Below, piece after piece: positions 1-9,434 of a stretch of DNA of 40,988 nt. The stretch covers positions 1 to 40,988 of the forward strand of contig DXCY01000121.1 in NCBI GenBank assembly GCA_019115725.1, in the 5' to 3' direction. Position 1 is the first letter of the stretch. The number at the start of each line of letters is the position of its first letter. A program made the translations under genes and the position numbers. The stretch is from Candidatus Luteimonas excrementigallinarum (lineage in GTDB: Bacteria > Pseudomonadota > Gammaproteobacteria > Xanthomonadales > Xanthomonadaceae). The notes under the pieces were generated by a model, which was not told where the DNA came from, ran no database searches, and saw only the letters and a list, made by a program, of their open reading frames with translations.

Positions 1-2345
1 GAACGGGTGCGCCCCAGCTCCTCCCAGCGCAGCGGCATCGCCACCGGCGCGCCCTTGCGCGCCCGCAGCACCCAGCTGGCAACACTGGTGGCCCCGCGGC
101 CGTTGCGCAGCCAGTCGATGAAGATCCGGTCGCGCCGTGCCTGTTTGGAGGCGGTGGCCACGTAGCGCATCGGCGACTGGGCGACCATCGCCTTGGCGAA
201 GGCTTCGCAGAAGTGCTTGGCGGTGTCCCAGTCGGGTCCCGGCCTGATCGGCACGCACACGTGCACGCCCTTGCCGCCGGACAGCCGCGGCCAGCTTTCC
301 AGCCCCACTTCCGCCAGCCGGTCGCGCACATCGCGCGCGGCGCGGATCACCTCGCTCCAGGGCACGCCTTCGGCAGGGTCCAGATCGAACACCAGCCAGT
401 CGGGCTTCTCCGGTGCCTTGCGCTTTGCTCCCCACGGGTGGAATTCGATCGCGTTCATCTGCACCAGCGACAGCACGCCCTGGATGTCCCGCACGTAGAG
501 GTATTCGTCCTGGCCTTCGCGCTCGCGCAGGACAACCGGATGCACGCCCGCACCGAGGCTGTCGGCGTGGTGCTTCTGGAAAAAGCATTCCGCACCGATG
601 CCGCCCGGGCAGCGCAGCAGCGACAGCGGCCGCTCCACCAGTTCCGGCAGCAGCCAGTCGGCCACGGCCTGGTAGTAATCGGCCACGTCCTGCTTGGTGA
701 CGCCCTCGCCGGGGAAGACCTCGCGGTCGGGGCTGGTGAGGCGGGTGGATGCCATGCGGTTCTCCTTGTCCGGACCCTTGCGACGACGGGATACCGGGGG
801 TTGTGATGGGCGCGGGGCATGCAGGTCATCGCGCGGGCGCACGAAGCTGGCCTGGCGGATCAACCCTTCCTTGCCGCGGCCGCGGGTATGCACATCCACC
901 ATCAGCTGTGGCTGCACCCAGCGCACGGTGCGCTGCGGGAACGGCACGTGATCGGGCAGATCGACCACCGGGCCGTCCGCATGCAGGGCCTGCAGCCGGC
1001 GATGGAGGGCGCGCAGCGAGTCGTCGCTGAACCCGCTGCCCACCCGGCCGACGTACTCCAGCCCTGCTTCGGCCACCTGGGCCAGCAGCAGGGAACCGAA
1101 GCCGTGGCGGCTGTTCTTCGGCGGGGTGTAGCCCACCACCACGAACGACTCATCGGCCACGTGCTTGAGCTTGAGCCAGGCGCGCCCGCGACCGCCGCGA
1201 TAGGGTGCATCGACACGCTTGCAGACGATGCCTTCCAGGCCGGACCCGGCGCTGGCTTCGAAGGCGGCAGCTGCATCCCCCTCCACGTGCTCGCTGAATG
1301 CCAACGCCGGCGCCGCGGCGGCTTCAATCAGCTGGCCCAGCAGGGTGCGCCGCTGCAACAGCCCGACGCCGCGCAGATCCACGCCGTCCAGATACAGCAG
1401 ATCGAAGGCGACGTAGCGCAGCGCGCCGGTTTCACCGCGTTCGAGCAGTGCCTGCAGCAGGCCGAAATCGCTGCGCCCGTGCGCGTCGGTGGCAATCAGC
1501 TCACCGTCGATCACGGCCGATTCCACCGGCAGGTCGTCCAGCGCCCGCACCAGCTGCGGCAGGCGGTCTGACCAGGGCAGCTGGTTGCGCGAGCACAACT
1601 CCACATCGGCCTCGCGATAGGCGAGCAGCCGGTAGCCGTCCCACTTCACCTCGTACAGCCAGCCGGCGCCCGTCGGCGGCCGGGTCTGCAGGGTGGCGAG
1701 CTGGGGTTCGATGCCGCGCGGCATGCGCCTGGCGACAACGCCGCCGGCATCCAGCGCCAGTCCGCGCCAGTCCAGCCGGCCCTTACGCGCCCTGCCGTGC
1801 GCCCGCGGACGCACCGGCGGACGCACCGGCATGTCCAGCAGCGCATCAGCGTCGGCATCCCGGGCATGCGTATCGCTGCGCTTGATCAGCAGCCATTGCG
1901 GCTGGCGCGCCTGGCGCCCGGTGCGCACCAGGGTAAAGCGGCCCTGCAGGCGGTCGCCATCGAGCACGAAATCCAGCTTGCCAGCGGCGATGGCCTGCAG
2001 CGGATCCTGTTCACACGCCCAGGTACCGCGGTCGAAGATTTCCACCCTGCCCGCGCCGTACTGGCCCTTGGGAATCTCGCCTTCGAAGTCCGCGTAATCC
2101 AGCGGATGGTCTTCCACCTCCACCGCCAGCCGCTTTTCCCCAACCCGCAGAGACGGCCCCTTCGGCACCGCCCAGCTCTTGAGCGCACCGTCGGCCTCCA
2201 GGCGGAAGTCGAAATGCCGGGTGCTGGCGTGATGCAGCTGCACGACGAAGATCGGCGCGCCCCTTCCGCGGCGCGTCCGGCGTTCTCCGGAGGGCTCCGG
2301 CGTGGCATCGAAGCTGCGCTTGCGGGCATAGTCGCGCAGGCTCAC
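1..2345 (-). CDS. ligD: Multifunctional DNA ligase D, 3' end cut by window edge
   Basis: ATP-dependent ligase of bacterial non-homologous end joining, which trims, fills and seals broken ends brought together by Ku. About 781 codons are visible and the C-terminus lies beyond base 1. The order is phosphoesterase-ligase-polymerase, as in Pseudomonas LigD. Residues about 30-170 carry the phosphoesterase histidines (QLHHASTRHFDFRLE, then EDHPLDY). Residues about 215-500 form the ligase, with the nucleotidyl lysine at 234 in YEVKWDGYR. From Met531 (MASTRLTSPDREVFPGEG) runs the primase-like polymerase, with FDLDPAEGVPW and SGGKGVHV. I checked that Lys234 and Met531 share one frame with the GTG start at 2345, so there is no frameshift. 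The start sits three bases after the ku stop, so the two genes are one transcription unit. Confidence 0.93.
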   Translation of the reverse strand, partial: MSLRDYARKRSFDATPEPSGERRTRRGRGAPIFVVQLHHASTRHFDFRLEADGALKSWAVPKGPSLRVGEKRLAVEVEDHPLDYADFEGEIPKGQYGAGRVEIFDRGTWACEQDPLQAIAAGKLDFVLDGDRLQGRFTLVRTGRQARQPQWLLIKRSDTHARDADADALLDMPVRPPVRPRAHGRARKGRLDWRGLALDAGGVVARRMPRGIEPQLATLQTRPPTGAGWLYEVKWDGYRLLAYREADVELCSRNQLPWSDRLPQLVRALDDLPVESAVIDGELIATDAHGRSDFGLLQALLERGETGALRYVAFDLLYLDGVDLRGVGLLQRRTLLGQLIEAAAAPALAFSEHVEGDAAAAFEASAGSGLEGIVCKRVDAPYRGGRGRAWLKLKHVADESFVVVGYTPPKNSRHGFGSLLLAQVAEAGLEYVGRVGSGFSDDSLRALHRRLQALHADGPVVDLPDHVPFPQRTVRWVQPQLMVDVHTRGRGKEGLIRQASFVRPRDDLHAPRPSQPPVSRRRKGPDKENRMASTRLTSPDREVFPGEGVTKQDVADYYQAVADWLLPELVERPLSLLRCPGGIGAECFFQKHHADSLGAGVHPVVLREREGQDEYLYVRDIQGVLSLVQMNAIEFHPWGAKRKAPEKPDWLVFDLDPAEGVPWSEVIRAARDVRDRLAEVGLESWPRLSGGKGVHVCVPIRPGPDWDTAKHFCEAFAKAMVAQSPMRYVATASKQARRDRIFIDWLRNGRGATSVASWVLRARKGAPVAMPLRWEELGRTR

Positions 2346-2348
2346 GGC

Positions 2349-3293
2349 TTACCCCGCCTTGCGCGCGGCGGCCTTTTTCGTGGCTTTCTTCTTGCCGCTG
2401 GCCGCTTTCTTCGCCGCCTTCTTTGCGGGCTTGCGTGCGGTCTTCTTCACGACTTTCTTCGTCGCCCCACCGCCGCCTTTGCCGCCTTTGCCGCCTTTCT
2501 TCTCCAGGCTGCGCTTGAGCAGCTCGGCGAAGTCGATCACGTTGGTGGCGGCGCCTTCCGCCGGTCGCTCCTGCCCGTCGTCATCGTCGTGCACCACCTT
2601 CTTCGAGCGCACGCGCTCCTCGATCACCTCCTGCAGGCGCAGGCGGAAATCATCCTTGAACGCATCCGGGTCCCACTCGCCGGTCATCGAGGCGATCAGC
2701 TGCTCGGCCATCTCGACCTCGCGCGTGGTGATCTTCCACTTCTTCGACTCGCCCTCGGGCAGCCTGTATTCCTCCGGGTCCACCAGCTCCTGGGCGAAGC
2801 GCAGCACCATCATCACCAGCGCATCGCCGCGCGGCAGCACCGCGGCCAGGTACTCGCGGGTGCGGATCACCACCCGGCCGATCCCGGCCTTGCCGGTGCG
2901 CGCCAGCACATCGCGCAGCAGCACGTAGCCCTTCTCCGCCTTGGCCGCGGGCTCGAGCACATAGGGCTTGTCGAAGTATTCCGGCCCGATCGAACCGGCA
3001 TCGACGAAGGTGTCGATATCGATCGTCTCCCTGCGGTCGGGCGCGGCCGCGGCGATATCCTCCTCCTCGATCACCACATAGGCGCCCTTGTCGTATTCGA
3101 ACGCCTTGACGATCTCCTTCCACGGCACTTCCTCGCCGGTCTCCTCGTTCACCCGCTCGTAGCGCACGCGGGCGTGGTTGCGGCTGTCGAGCATGCGGAA
3201 CTGCAGATCCACCCGCCGCTCCCCCGCCATCAGCCGCACGGGAATATTGAGCAGTCCAAACGACAGCGTGCCAGTCCAGATCGGCCGGGCCAT
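2349..3293 (-). CDS. ku: Bacterial Ku end-binding protein
   Basis: The 314-residue product forms the homodimeric ring that binds double-strand ends and recruits LigD. It starts with the family-typical MARPIWTGTLSFGLLNIPVRL, and the Ku core runs to about residue 255. The last 60 or so residues are a Gly/Lys/Ala-rich tail resembling histone H1 (KKTARKPAKKAAKKAASGKK). Such tails on other bacterial Ku proteins bind DNA and help Ku slide inward; that is family knowledge, not shown here. A GAGGGAG ribosome site lies just before the ATG. The gene is followed after three bases by ligD and preceded by a dehydrogenase gene 57 bases upstream on the same strand, so all three may share a transcript. Confidence 0.96.
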   Translation of the reverse strand: MARPIWTGTLSFGLLNIPVRLMAGERRVDLQFRMLDSRNHARVRYERVNEETGEEVPWKEIVKAFEYDKGAYVVIEEEDIAAAAPDRRETIDIDTFVDAGSIGPEYFDKPYVLEPAAKAEKGYVLLRDVLARTGKAGIGRVVIRTREYLAAVLPRGDALVMMVLRFAQELVDPEEYRLPEGESKKWKITTREVEMAEQLIASMTGEWDPDAFKDDFRLRLQEVIEERVRSKKVVHDDDDGQERPAEGAATNVIDFAELLKRSLEKKGGKGGKGGGGATKKVVKKTARKPAKKAAKKAASGKKKATKKAAARKAG

Positions 3294-3350
3294 GGCGAAC
3301 TCCCTCGTCAGTCGGCGGAATGGCCCGGCACCGGCGCCGGGCGCTACGGG

Positions 3351-4553
<1,203 letters not shown>

Positions 4554-4557
4554 TCCG

Positions 4558-5175
4558 TCAGGAATCCTTCCCTTCGGCCAGGCTTCGCGACAGCTCCTCA
4601 TCCAGCGCCAGCGGCCTGCCCCAGCGCTGGTAGCTGTGCACAACGCCGCGCTTGAGGCGGGCAAACGCCTCGGTGCCCGGGCCGGCGCCCAGACTGGCGG
4701 CCAGCGCGTTCCAGCTGGCCTCCGGCCGCTGTTCACGCAGGTCCACCACCAGCCGGCAGGAGCGCCCGGTCACCCGGGCCAGCGCACAGGCGAAATACAC
4801 ATCGCCGGCCTCCCAGCCGGGCGTGCCGGTCAGCGCCGTTGCCGGCCCACGCGCCGCGCCCAGATAGCGCACCAGTTCATCGATAAAGGCCGCGCGGTGA
4901 CGGGCGGCATAGCGGCCGATATCCACCAGCCGTTCGTCCAGCCACGGGTCGCCGGTGGCGGAGGCATCTTCGGCTTCTTCGGCGTCATCCGTCTCCTGCC
5001 CCTCATCGGCGTCGGTGTCGGCCGCGACGTCGGCGTTTTCCGGCGGCGGCTGGTCGGGCTCGACCTGCTGCTCGGGCGGCGGAGCTTCTGACTCCTGGGC
5101 ATGCGCAACAGCCATCAGCGCGAAGGCCAGACACAGGACGGCCAGCAGGCCGGGGCGGGAATGGTTGTCCATCAT
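4558..5175 (-). CDS. Secreted protein with acidic linker, unknown function
   Basis: A 205-residue protein with an N-terminal signal peptide (LLAVLCLAFALMAVAHAQ, cleavage likely after AHA). A Pro/Glu/Asp-rich low-complexity linker follows at about 28-75, then a compact C-terminal domain of about 125 residues with two cysteines (YFACALARVTGRSCRL) that could form a disulfide. I do not recognise the domain. The C-terminal part contains GDVYFACALA and RWGRPLALDEEL, the sort of sequence seen in Xanthomonadaceae-restricted proteins. Two ATG codons are adjacent, and the second (5172) has better spacing from GGAG. It ends four bases from the convergent small stress gene. The location is probably periplasmic. 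Confidence 0.75.
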   Translation of the reverse strand: MMDNHSRPGLLAVLCLAFALMAVAHAQESEAPPPEQQVEPDQPPPENADVAADTDADEGQETDDAEEAEDASATGDPWLDERLVDIGRYAARHRAAFIDELVRYLGAARGPATALTGTPGWEAGDVYFACALARVTGRSCRLVVDLREQRPEASWNALAASLGAGPGTEAFARLKRGVVHSYQRWGRPLALDEELSRSLAEGKDS

Positions 5176-5202
5176 GTCTCCGTGATTCTGCGCGGCGCCA
5201 GG

Positions 5203-5643
5203 CTACAGGCCGGATGCCGCACCAGGCGCCAGGGTATCCGCCGGGCGCGCTCCGGGTAGCGGCTCGCCATCGGGGTCCCGCAGCTGCAGGTGGCCATCGG
5301 GCAGCAGCGCCCAGGTGCGGAAGCTGTCATCCATGCCTTCCAGCAGGATCAGCCCTTCCGCGGAATGCCAGCGACCGCCCTGCACGAAGCGCTCGCCATC
5401 TCCGGCGGTGAGATAGGTTTCGGCCATCCGCCAGCGCTGGCGATCACCGTCGCGGGCCAGCACCAGGGTGGTCTGGATGCCCGCGCAATCGGCGCAGGGC
5501 AGCGTGCCGCTCCAGTGCATGCGGCGGCCGTCCTCGATCTCCAGCGCCGGCAGCGGCTCCGGCTCGACACCGCAACCAGCCAGCGCCGCTGCAAGCGCGC
5601 CGGCCAGCGCAAGCCGTACCACTGCGGCATGGGGTGTATGCAT
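5203..5643 (-). CDS. NlpE-like copper-resistance/envelope-sensor lipoprotein
   Basis: A 146-residue lipoprotein. The start MHTPHAAVV gives a clean signal peptide with lipobox LAGC (Cys24 lipidated); an open frame to 5694 would place a charged stretch before it. The mature part holds the NlpE N-terminal signature LPCADCAGIQTTLVL with its CxxC pair, then WRMAETYL and GRWHSAEG. E. coli NlpE senses surface contact, lipoprotein-sorting faults and copper stress and signals to Cpx. This one has only the N-terminal barrel. A -10-like CACAAT lies exactly six bases before the ATG, so the mRNA may be leaderless. The call rests on motif recognition alone. Confidence 0.82.
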   Translation of the reverse strand: MHTPHAAVVRLALAGALAAALAGCGVEPEPLPALEIEDGRRMHWSGTLPCADCAGIQTTLVLARDGDRQRWRMAETYLTAGDGERFVQGGRWHSAEGLILLEGMDDSFRTWALLPDGHLQLRDPDGEPLPGARPADTLAPGAASGL

Positions 5644-5649
5644 GCGGCG

Positions 5650-5655
5650 ATTGTG
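5650..5655 (-). promoter_or_regulatory. Candidate -10 for a leaderless NlpE-like transcript
   Basis: On the minus strand CACAAT is followed by CGCCGC and then the ATG at 5643. A hexamer six bases upstream would place transcription start on the A of the start codon. No good Shine-Dalgarno sequence and no clear -35 are visible. Confidence 0.4.
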
Positions 5656-5700
5656 CCGCAACGAGGCAAATGGCGCGTGCAGCGCCACCGCCAATCCGGA

Positions 5701-6165
5701 TCAGCGCTCGGAAATGATGAACGAACCGAAGGCGACGCCCACATCCCAGCCGTCGCCGGTGCCGGCCAGGGCCAGGCTGACCGGCCCCTTGGTCACCACC
5801 CGCGCATTGGCCGAGCGCACCGCGCCGGCGTGAGCCTCGGCGGAGGCATAGCCACCGAGCGTCTCCCGGATGCTCTTGACCCCGGAAAACGTGCCGCTGC
5901 CGTTCTCGATGCGCGATTTGCCAAAGCTCAGCCCACCGCCGCGCGCCTCGATGGTGACCGGGATGCTCTGTCCGTTATTGCAGCTCACCGTGCCGCTGCC
6001 GCTGGCGGTCTTGTAGAACACCGACCAGCCGCTCATGTTGAAGCTCAAGCGGCAGTCCAGCTCGGCCTGTGCCCTGGCATTTCCGGCGGGAGCGGCCGCC
6101 AGCAGCGCCGCCACGCCAGCCGCGGCGAGCCACTGCAGCGCACGGCCTGCGACGGGCTGGCTCAT
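5701..6165 (-). CDS. Secreted protein of unknown function, second gene of a coupled pair
   Basis: A 154-residue protein with a signal peptide ending in NARA|QAELDC. The mature part is about 120 residues, rich in Gly, Ser and Ala, with two cysteines (DCRLSF and VSCNNG) that may pair. Alternating polar and hydrophobic stretches (SGTVSCNNGQSIPVTIEARG, FGKSRIENGSGTF) suggest an all-beta fold. I do not recognise the family. Its ATG overlaps the stop of the upstream gene as ATGA (6162-6165), so the two are translationally coupled. It is probably periplasmic. Confidence 0.82.
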   Translation of the reverse strand: MSQPVAGRALQWLAAAGVAALLAAAPAGNARAQAELDCRLSFNMSGWSVFYKTASGSGTVSCNNGQSIPVTIEARGGGLSFGKSRIENGSGTFSGVKSIRETLGGYASAEAHAGAVRSANARVVTKGPVSLALAGTGDGWDVGVAFGSFIISER

Positions 6166-6587
6166 CGACGGTACCCCCGGTTGTCGCGGCGACCGCGATG
6201 GTCACGATCAAAGCGCGGGTCGTAGTAGCGCACGGTGCAGCGGCCCTTGCGGTCGCAGTTGCTGCGCTGGTTCACATGGCCGCGGGCCCGGGCGTGCGGC
6301 GGCGGACCCCGGAACTGTGACGGGTGGTAACCGGCGCGGTAGTTGCGCGGCACCTGGCGGTAGTAGCTGGGACGGCCGTGGCGGTCGCGCACCACGATCA
6401 GCCGGTCGTGATGGCCGTAGTTGCCATGGCGGTAATAGGGCGAGCCGCCACGCAGCACCACGTCTGCCACATCCACCAGCACCCGCACCAGATCATCGCT
6501 GGCGTGGGCCGTGGTAGGAGCCAGGGCGCCTGCGCCGAGACCGGCGGACAGGATCAGGGGAGCAAGCCAACGGAACGAAACGGACAT
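6162..6587 (-). CDS. Secreted basic Tyr/His/Arg-rich small protein
   Basis: A 141-residue product that starts at MSVSFRWLAP, chosen because AGGAG precedes it; an open frame to 6791 overlaps the HAD gene and lacks a signal peptide. The signal peptide ends near TTAHA|SDDLVR. After a short helix (DDLVRVLVDVADVVLRGG) the rest is Arg, His, Tyr, Gly and Asp rich (SPYYRHGNYGHHDR, RHGRPSYYRQVPRNYR), with a C-terminal run of Arg/Asp/Gly. Two cysteines sit in SNCDRKGRCTVRYY. The composition recalls RcnB-like or metal/polyanion-binding periplasmic proteins, but no family motif is firm. It is coupled to the downstream secreted gene. Confidence 0.82.
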   Translation of the reverse strand: MSVSFRWLAPLILSAGLGAGALAPTTAHASDDLVRVLVDVADVVLRGGSPYYRHGNYGHHDRLIVVRDRHGRPSYYRQVPRNYRAGYHPSQFRGPPPHARARGHVNQRSNCDRKGRCTVRYYDPRFDRDHRGRRDNRGYRR

Positions 6588-6693
6588 CTGCGGACTCCTC
6601 GCATGACTCCCCGGCGGCGGCGGGGCGATGGATCCACCATGCCCCGCCCAAGGTGAACCGGCTTTTAACTTGCCCGCGCGGGCAGGCCGCGGT

Positions 6694-7440
6694 TCAGGCC
6701 GCTGCCAGTCCTGCTGCCGCGGCGATCTCATCCACCGCCGCAACCAGGTAGTCCGGCCCGGCCACTTCCCGCATGCGCCCGGCGTGCTCACCCAGGTCGG
6801 CTTCCATCTCGTGCTCCCAGGTCACGTGATAGGGCATGTGCACCGCCCACCCGCCCAGCTCCAGCACCGGGGCCACATCCGAGCGCAGCGAATTGCCGAT
6901 CATCAGGAACCGCTGCGCCGGCAGGTCGAACTCCTCCAGCACCTTGGCATAGGTCGGCGGATCCTTTTCGCTGACGATCTCGATCCGCGGGAACAGCGCC
7001 GCCAGGCCCGATTCGCGCACCTTCGCTTCCTGGTGGAACAGGTCGCCCTTGGTGATCAGCACCACCTCGTAGCGCGCGGCAATGGCTTCCACGGCCTCAC
7101 GGATGCCGGGCAGCAGTTCCACCGGGTGCTGCAGCATGTCCTTGGCCAGCCGCAGGATGCGGCCGATGTCAGCCGCGTCGATGCGGGCGCCGGTGATGTC
7201 GATGGCCGCTTCGATCATCGACAGCGACATACCTTTTACGCCGTAGCCGAACAGGGCGATGTTGCCCTTCTCCACCGCGTACAGGCGCTGGCGCGCGCGG
7301 CTGTCGTCCAGGTCCACGTAGCGACCGAGGATGTGCTCGAACTCGAGCTGGGCCTGGTCGAAGAAATCCTGGCTGCGCCAGAGGGTGTCATCGGCATCGA
7401 AGCCGACCAGGCCGATGCCCGGTTCGCGAAGTGCAGTCAT
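6694..7440 (-). CDS. HAD-superfamily hydrolase
   Basis: A 248-residue cytoplasmic phosphatase-like protein with all four HAD motifs. Motif I is DADDT at 15-19 (nucleophile Asp15, acid/base Asp17), motif II is the Thr in VVLITKGD, motif III is the Lys in EIVSEKDPPTY, and motif IV is GNSLRSDVAP. The helical cap lies between about residues 25 and 100. The substrate cannot be read from sequence; cap type and length fit the small-molecule phosphatase subgroup. The promoter appears to be its own: TAAACT lies exactly six bases before the ATG, immediately after a terminator that closes the upstream EF-hand gene. Confidence 0.9.
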   Translation of the reverse strand: MTALREPGIGLVGFDADDTLWRSQDFFDQAQLEFEHILGRYVDLDDSRARQRLYAVEKGNIALFGYGVKGMSLSMIEAAIDITGARIDAADIGRILRLAKDMLQHPVELLPGIREAVEAIAARYEVVLITKGDLFHQEAKVRESGLAALFPRIEIVSEKDPPTYAKVLEEFDLPAQRFLMIGNSLRSDVAPVLELGGWAVHMPYHVTWEHEMEADLGEHAGRMREVAGPDYLVAAVDEIAAAAGLAAA

Positions 7441-7446
7441 CCGTGC

Positions 7447-7452
7447 AGTTTA
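7447..7452 (-). promoter_or_regulatory. Candidate -10 for a leaderless HAD transcript
   Basis: Minus-strand TAAACT is followed by GCACGG and the ATG at 7440. That spacing would put +1 on the start codon. No clear -35 is visible. Confidence 0.45.
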
Positions 7453-7461
7453 CCGGGATGG

Positions 7462-7495
7462 AAAAAGGTGGGGCGACCCGGAGGCCGCCCCACCT
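7462..7495 (-). terminator. Intrinsic terminator of the EF-hand gene
   Basis: A perfect ten-base-pair stem (AGGTGGGGCG at 7466-7475 with CGCCCCACCT at 7486-7495) and a ten-base loop are followed on the minus strand by five U residues. It lies 28 bases past the EF-hand stop codon. Confidence 0.88.
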
Positions 7496-7523
7496 GCATG
7501 AAGCCGGGGTTCAACAACCCGGA

Positions 7524-7856
7524 TCAGCCTTCCTGACCGTCCTGCGGCGGCGGGGCACCGGCGCCCTGGCTCGCGGCCCAGGCCTGGTACTCCTGCGGCG
7601 TGAGGGCGCCATCGCCGTCGGCGTCGGCCTGGTCGAAGACCGAGGCCAGCTGCGGCAGGCCCGCGGCTTCCGCACGGCTCAGGTTGCCGTCGCCATCGGT
7701 GTCCAGGTCATTCCAGGTCACCTGGCCCTGCGGCGCAGCCTGCGCGGTGGCCGCCGCCGGGTCCTGCCCTTCGGCGTCCTGGGCAAAGGCCATCGGCATG
7801 GCAAGGGCGAAACCGAGGGCGAGGAGGCCGGTCAGGGGCTTGCGTGCGTTGTTCAT
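7524..7856 (-). CDS. Secreted EF-hand calcium-binding protein
   Basis: A 110-residue protein with a signal peptide (KPLTGLLALGFALAMPMAFAQ, cleavage after AFA). An Ala/Gln-rich spacer and two EF-hand loops follow: DTDGDGNLSRAEA and DADGDGALTPQEY, both with the canonical D-x-D-x-D/G pattern and the closing Glu. The C-terminus is Gly/Pro/Gln-rich. The start MNNARKPL has a GGAGAG ribosome site; a frame open to 8048 is rejected because it begins with non-coding-looking sequence. A likely role is calcium binding or buffering in the periplasm, a common single-gene family in Xanthomonadaceae. The leader contains a terminator-like hairpin (7878-7920), so premature termination may regulate it. Confidence 0.88.
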   Translation of the reverse strand: MNNARKPLTGLLALGFALAMPMAFAQDAEGQDPAAATAQAAPQGQVTWNDLDTDGDGNLSRAEAAGLPQLASVFDQADADGDGALTPQEYQAWAASQGAGAPPPQDGQEG

Positions 7857-8185
7857 CAGTCTCTCCAGATAGAAATCAAAAAAGTGCGGAATCAACAGTG
7901 CGGACCTCGTCGTTCCGCACGGCCCAGAGACTGGCGGCAGCCGGGTGAACGGCACGGGTGCCGCCGCCCGCGCCTTCCACGCGGCGTTAACCAAAACCGG
8001 GCGCCCACCCGCTAGGGCCCGGCGTGACCGGATCGGCACCGGGCGCATCGGAGCGCGCCACTGCGCGGTTCCGGGTCAACGGCCATTCGAGGGGGAAGGC
8101 GCGGCTGCAACTGAATGCAACACAACCTTTACTTGCCGGTATCTTATGCGGATTACCGTTTTCCGCGTTCAGGACGAGAACCGAC
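7857..8185. other. 329-base divergent intergenic region
   Basis: It separates the EF-hand gene (minus) from the PQQ dehydrogenase gene (plus). It holds the EF-hand ribosome site, the two-way hairpin at 7878-7920, and near 8128-8155 an AT-richer patch (CCTTTACTTGCCGGTATC) that may contain the dehydrogenase promoter. Between about 7925 and 8100 I see no gene or convincing site. Confidence 0.6.
7878..7920 (-). promoter_or_regulatory. Leader hairpin with U tract and alternative pairing (possible attenuator)
   Basis: On the minus strand GTGCGGAA (7913-7920) can pair with TTCCGCAC (7884-7891), which is followed directly by six U residues (7878-7883). It can instead pair over seven bases with a second TCCGCAC copy at 7898-7904 that has no U tract. 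The two folds exclude each other. No minus-strand gene lies upstream, so this is not simply the end of another gene. Confidence 0.55.
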
Positions 8186-9361
8186 ATGACCCGACACCTG
8201 CTTGCGGCCGCCTGCGCCGCTTTCCTGGCCAGCGCCTGCGGCGGCAACAACGCCCAGCCGCCGACCACCATCGAGGGTCCCGCCTCTGCCGCGGCCGAGC
8301 GCGCGGCGGCCAGCGATGAGCGGCCCTTCGCAGTGGAGGAGATCACCGGGTTCAACGAGCCTTGGGCCATGACCTTCCTACCCGATGGCCGCCTGCTGGT
8401 AACCGAGAAGCCGGGCGCCCTGCGTCTGTACGACCCGCAGCGTGACCTGAGCGGCGAGATCCGCGGAGTGCCGGCGGTGGTGTACGGCGGCCAGGGCGGG
8501 CTGGGCGATGTGGTGCTGCATCCGGATTTCGGCAGCAACCATCTGGTCTATCTCAGCTATGCCGAGCCCGGCGAAGCCGATACCGCCGGTGCCGCCGTGG
8601 CCCGCGCGCGGCTGGTGCTGGATGGCAGCGGCAATGGCGCGCTGGAGGACGTGGAAGTGGTGTGGCGGCAGGTGCCCAAGGTCAGCGGCCAGGGCCATTA
8701 CGCCCACCGCATCGCCTTCCACGACGGCATGCTGTGGATCAGTTCCGGCGACCGGCAGAAATTCGACCCGGCCCAGGACATGACCTCGAACATGGGCAAG
8801 ATCCTGCGCCTGCACGACGACGGTTCGACGCCCGATGACAACCCGTTCGTCGACCAGGGCGGCGTGGCCGCCGAAGTCTGGTCACTGGGCCACCGCAATC
8901 CGCTGGGCTTCGTGTTCGACGCCCAGGGCCGGCTGTGGAACCACGAAATGGGCCCCAAGGGCGGCGACGAACTGAACCTGGTGGAGCGCGGCGCGAACTA
9001 CGGCTACCCCACCGTTTCCAACGGCGACCACTACGACGGCCGCCCGATTCCCAACCACGACACCCGGCCCGAATTCCGCGCCCCGGTGATCACCTGGACC
9101 CCGGTGATTTCGCCATCCAGCTTCATCATCTACGACGGCGGCATGTTCCCGGCCTGGAAGGGCAGCGGCCTGATCGGCGGTCTGTCCTCGCAGTCGCTGG
9201 TGCGGATCGCGTTCGATGGCGGGACGGCCAGCGAGGCGGAGCGGTTCGACATGGGCACCCGGATCCGCGAGGTGGAACAGGGCCCCGACGGCGCCATCTG
9301 GCTGCTGGAAGACGGTGCCGACGGCCGTCTGTTCCGGCTGAGCCCGCCGGCGGGCACCTGA
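8186..9361 (+). CDS. PQQ-dependent aldose-sugar dehydrogenase-like lipoprotein
   Basis: A 391-residue soluble-glucose-dehydrogenase-type six-bladed propeller (Asd/YliI family), expected to oxidise sugars with PQQ in the periplasm or at the membrane surface. The lipobox LASAC places the lipid on Cys18. Family motifs are [35 protein letters not shown], the histidine in [43 protein letters not shown] and GANYGYP. The start [10 protein letters not shown] is chosen because it opens the signal peptide; AGGA lies upstream. No PQQ biosynthesis gene is in the window. The electron acceptor and true substrate are unknown. Confidence 0.92.
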   Translation: MTRHLLAAACAAFLASACGGNNAQPPTTIEGPASAAAERAAASDERPFAVEEITGFNEPWAMTFLPDGRLLVTEKPGALRLYDPQRDLSGEIRGVPAVVYGGQGGLGDVVLHPDFGSNHLVYLSYAEPGEADTAGAAVARARLVLDGSGNGALEDVEVVWRQVPKVSGQGHYAHRIAFHDGMLWISSGDRQKFDPAQDMTSNMGKILRLHDDGSTPDDNPFVDQGGVAAEVWSLGHRNPLGFVFDAQGRLWNHEMGPKGGDELNLVERGANYGYPTVSNGDHYDGRPIPNHDTRPEFRAPVITWTPVISPSSFIIYDGGMFPAWKGSGLIGGLSSQSLVRIAFDGGTASEAERFDMGTRIREVEQGPDGAIWLLEDGADGRLFRLSPPAGT

Positions 9362-9434
9362 TGACTCCCGCCGCACACCTCCATGTGATCCGCGCACGCG
9401 CGGATTGGCGGCGCGTCCAGTAGGCTTGCGCGCG

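Noticed and set aside
1-2345. An apparent frameshifted or broken ligD, because short frames cover parts of the region.
   Set aside because: Codon phase is constant from GTG 2345 through Lys234 (1644-1646) and Met531 (753-755) to the left edge, with no stop seen; it is only cut by the window.
7524-8048. A longer EF-hand protein starting near 8048.
   Set aside because: The extra 64 residues precede the signal peptide and cover the leader hairpin; the ATG at 7856 has a good ribosome site.
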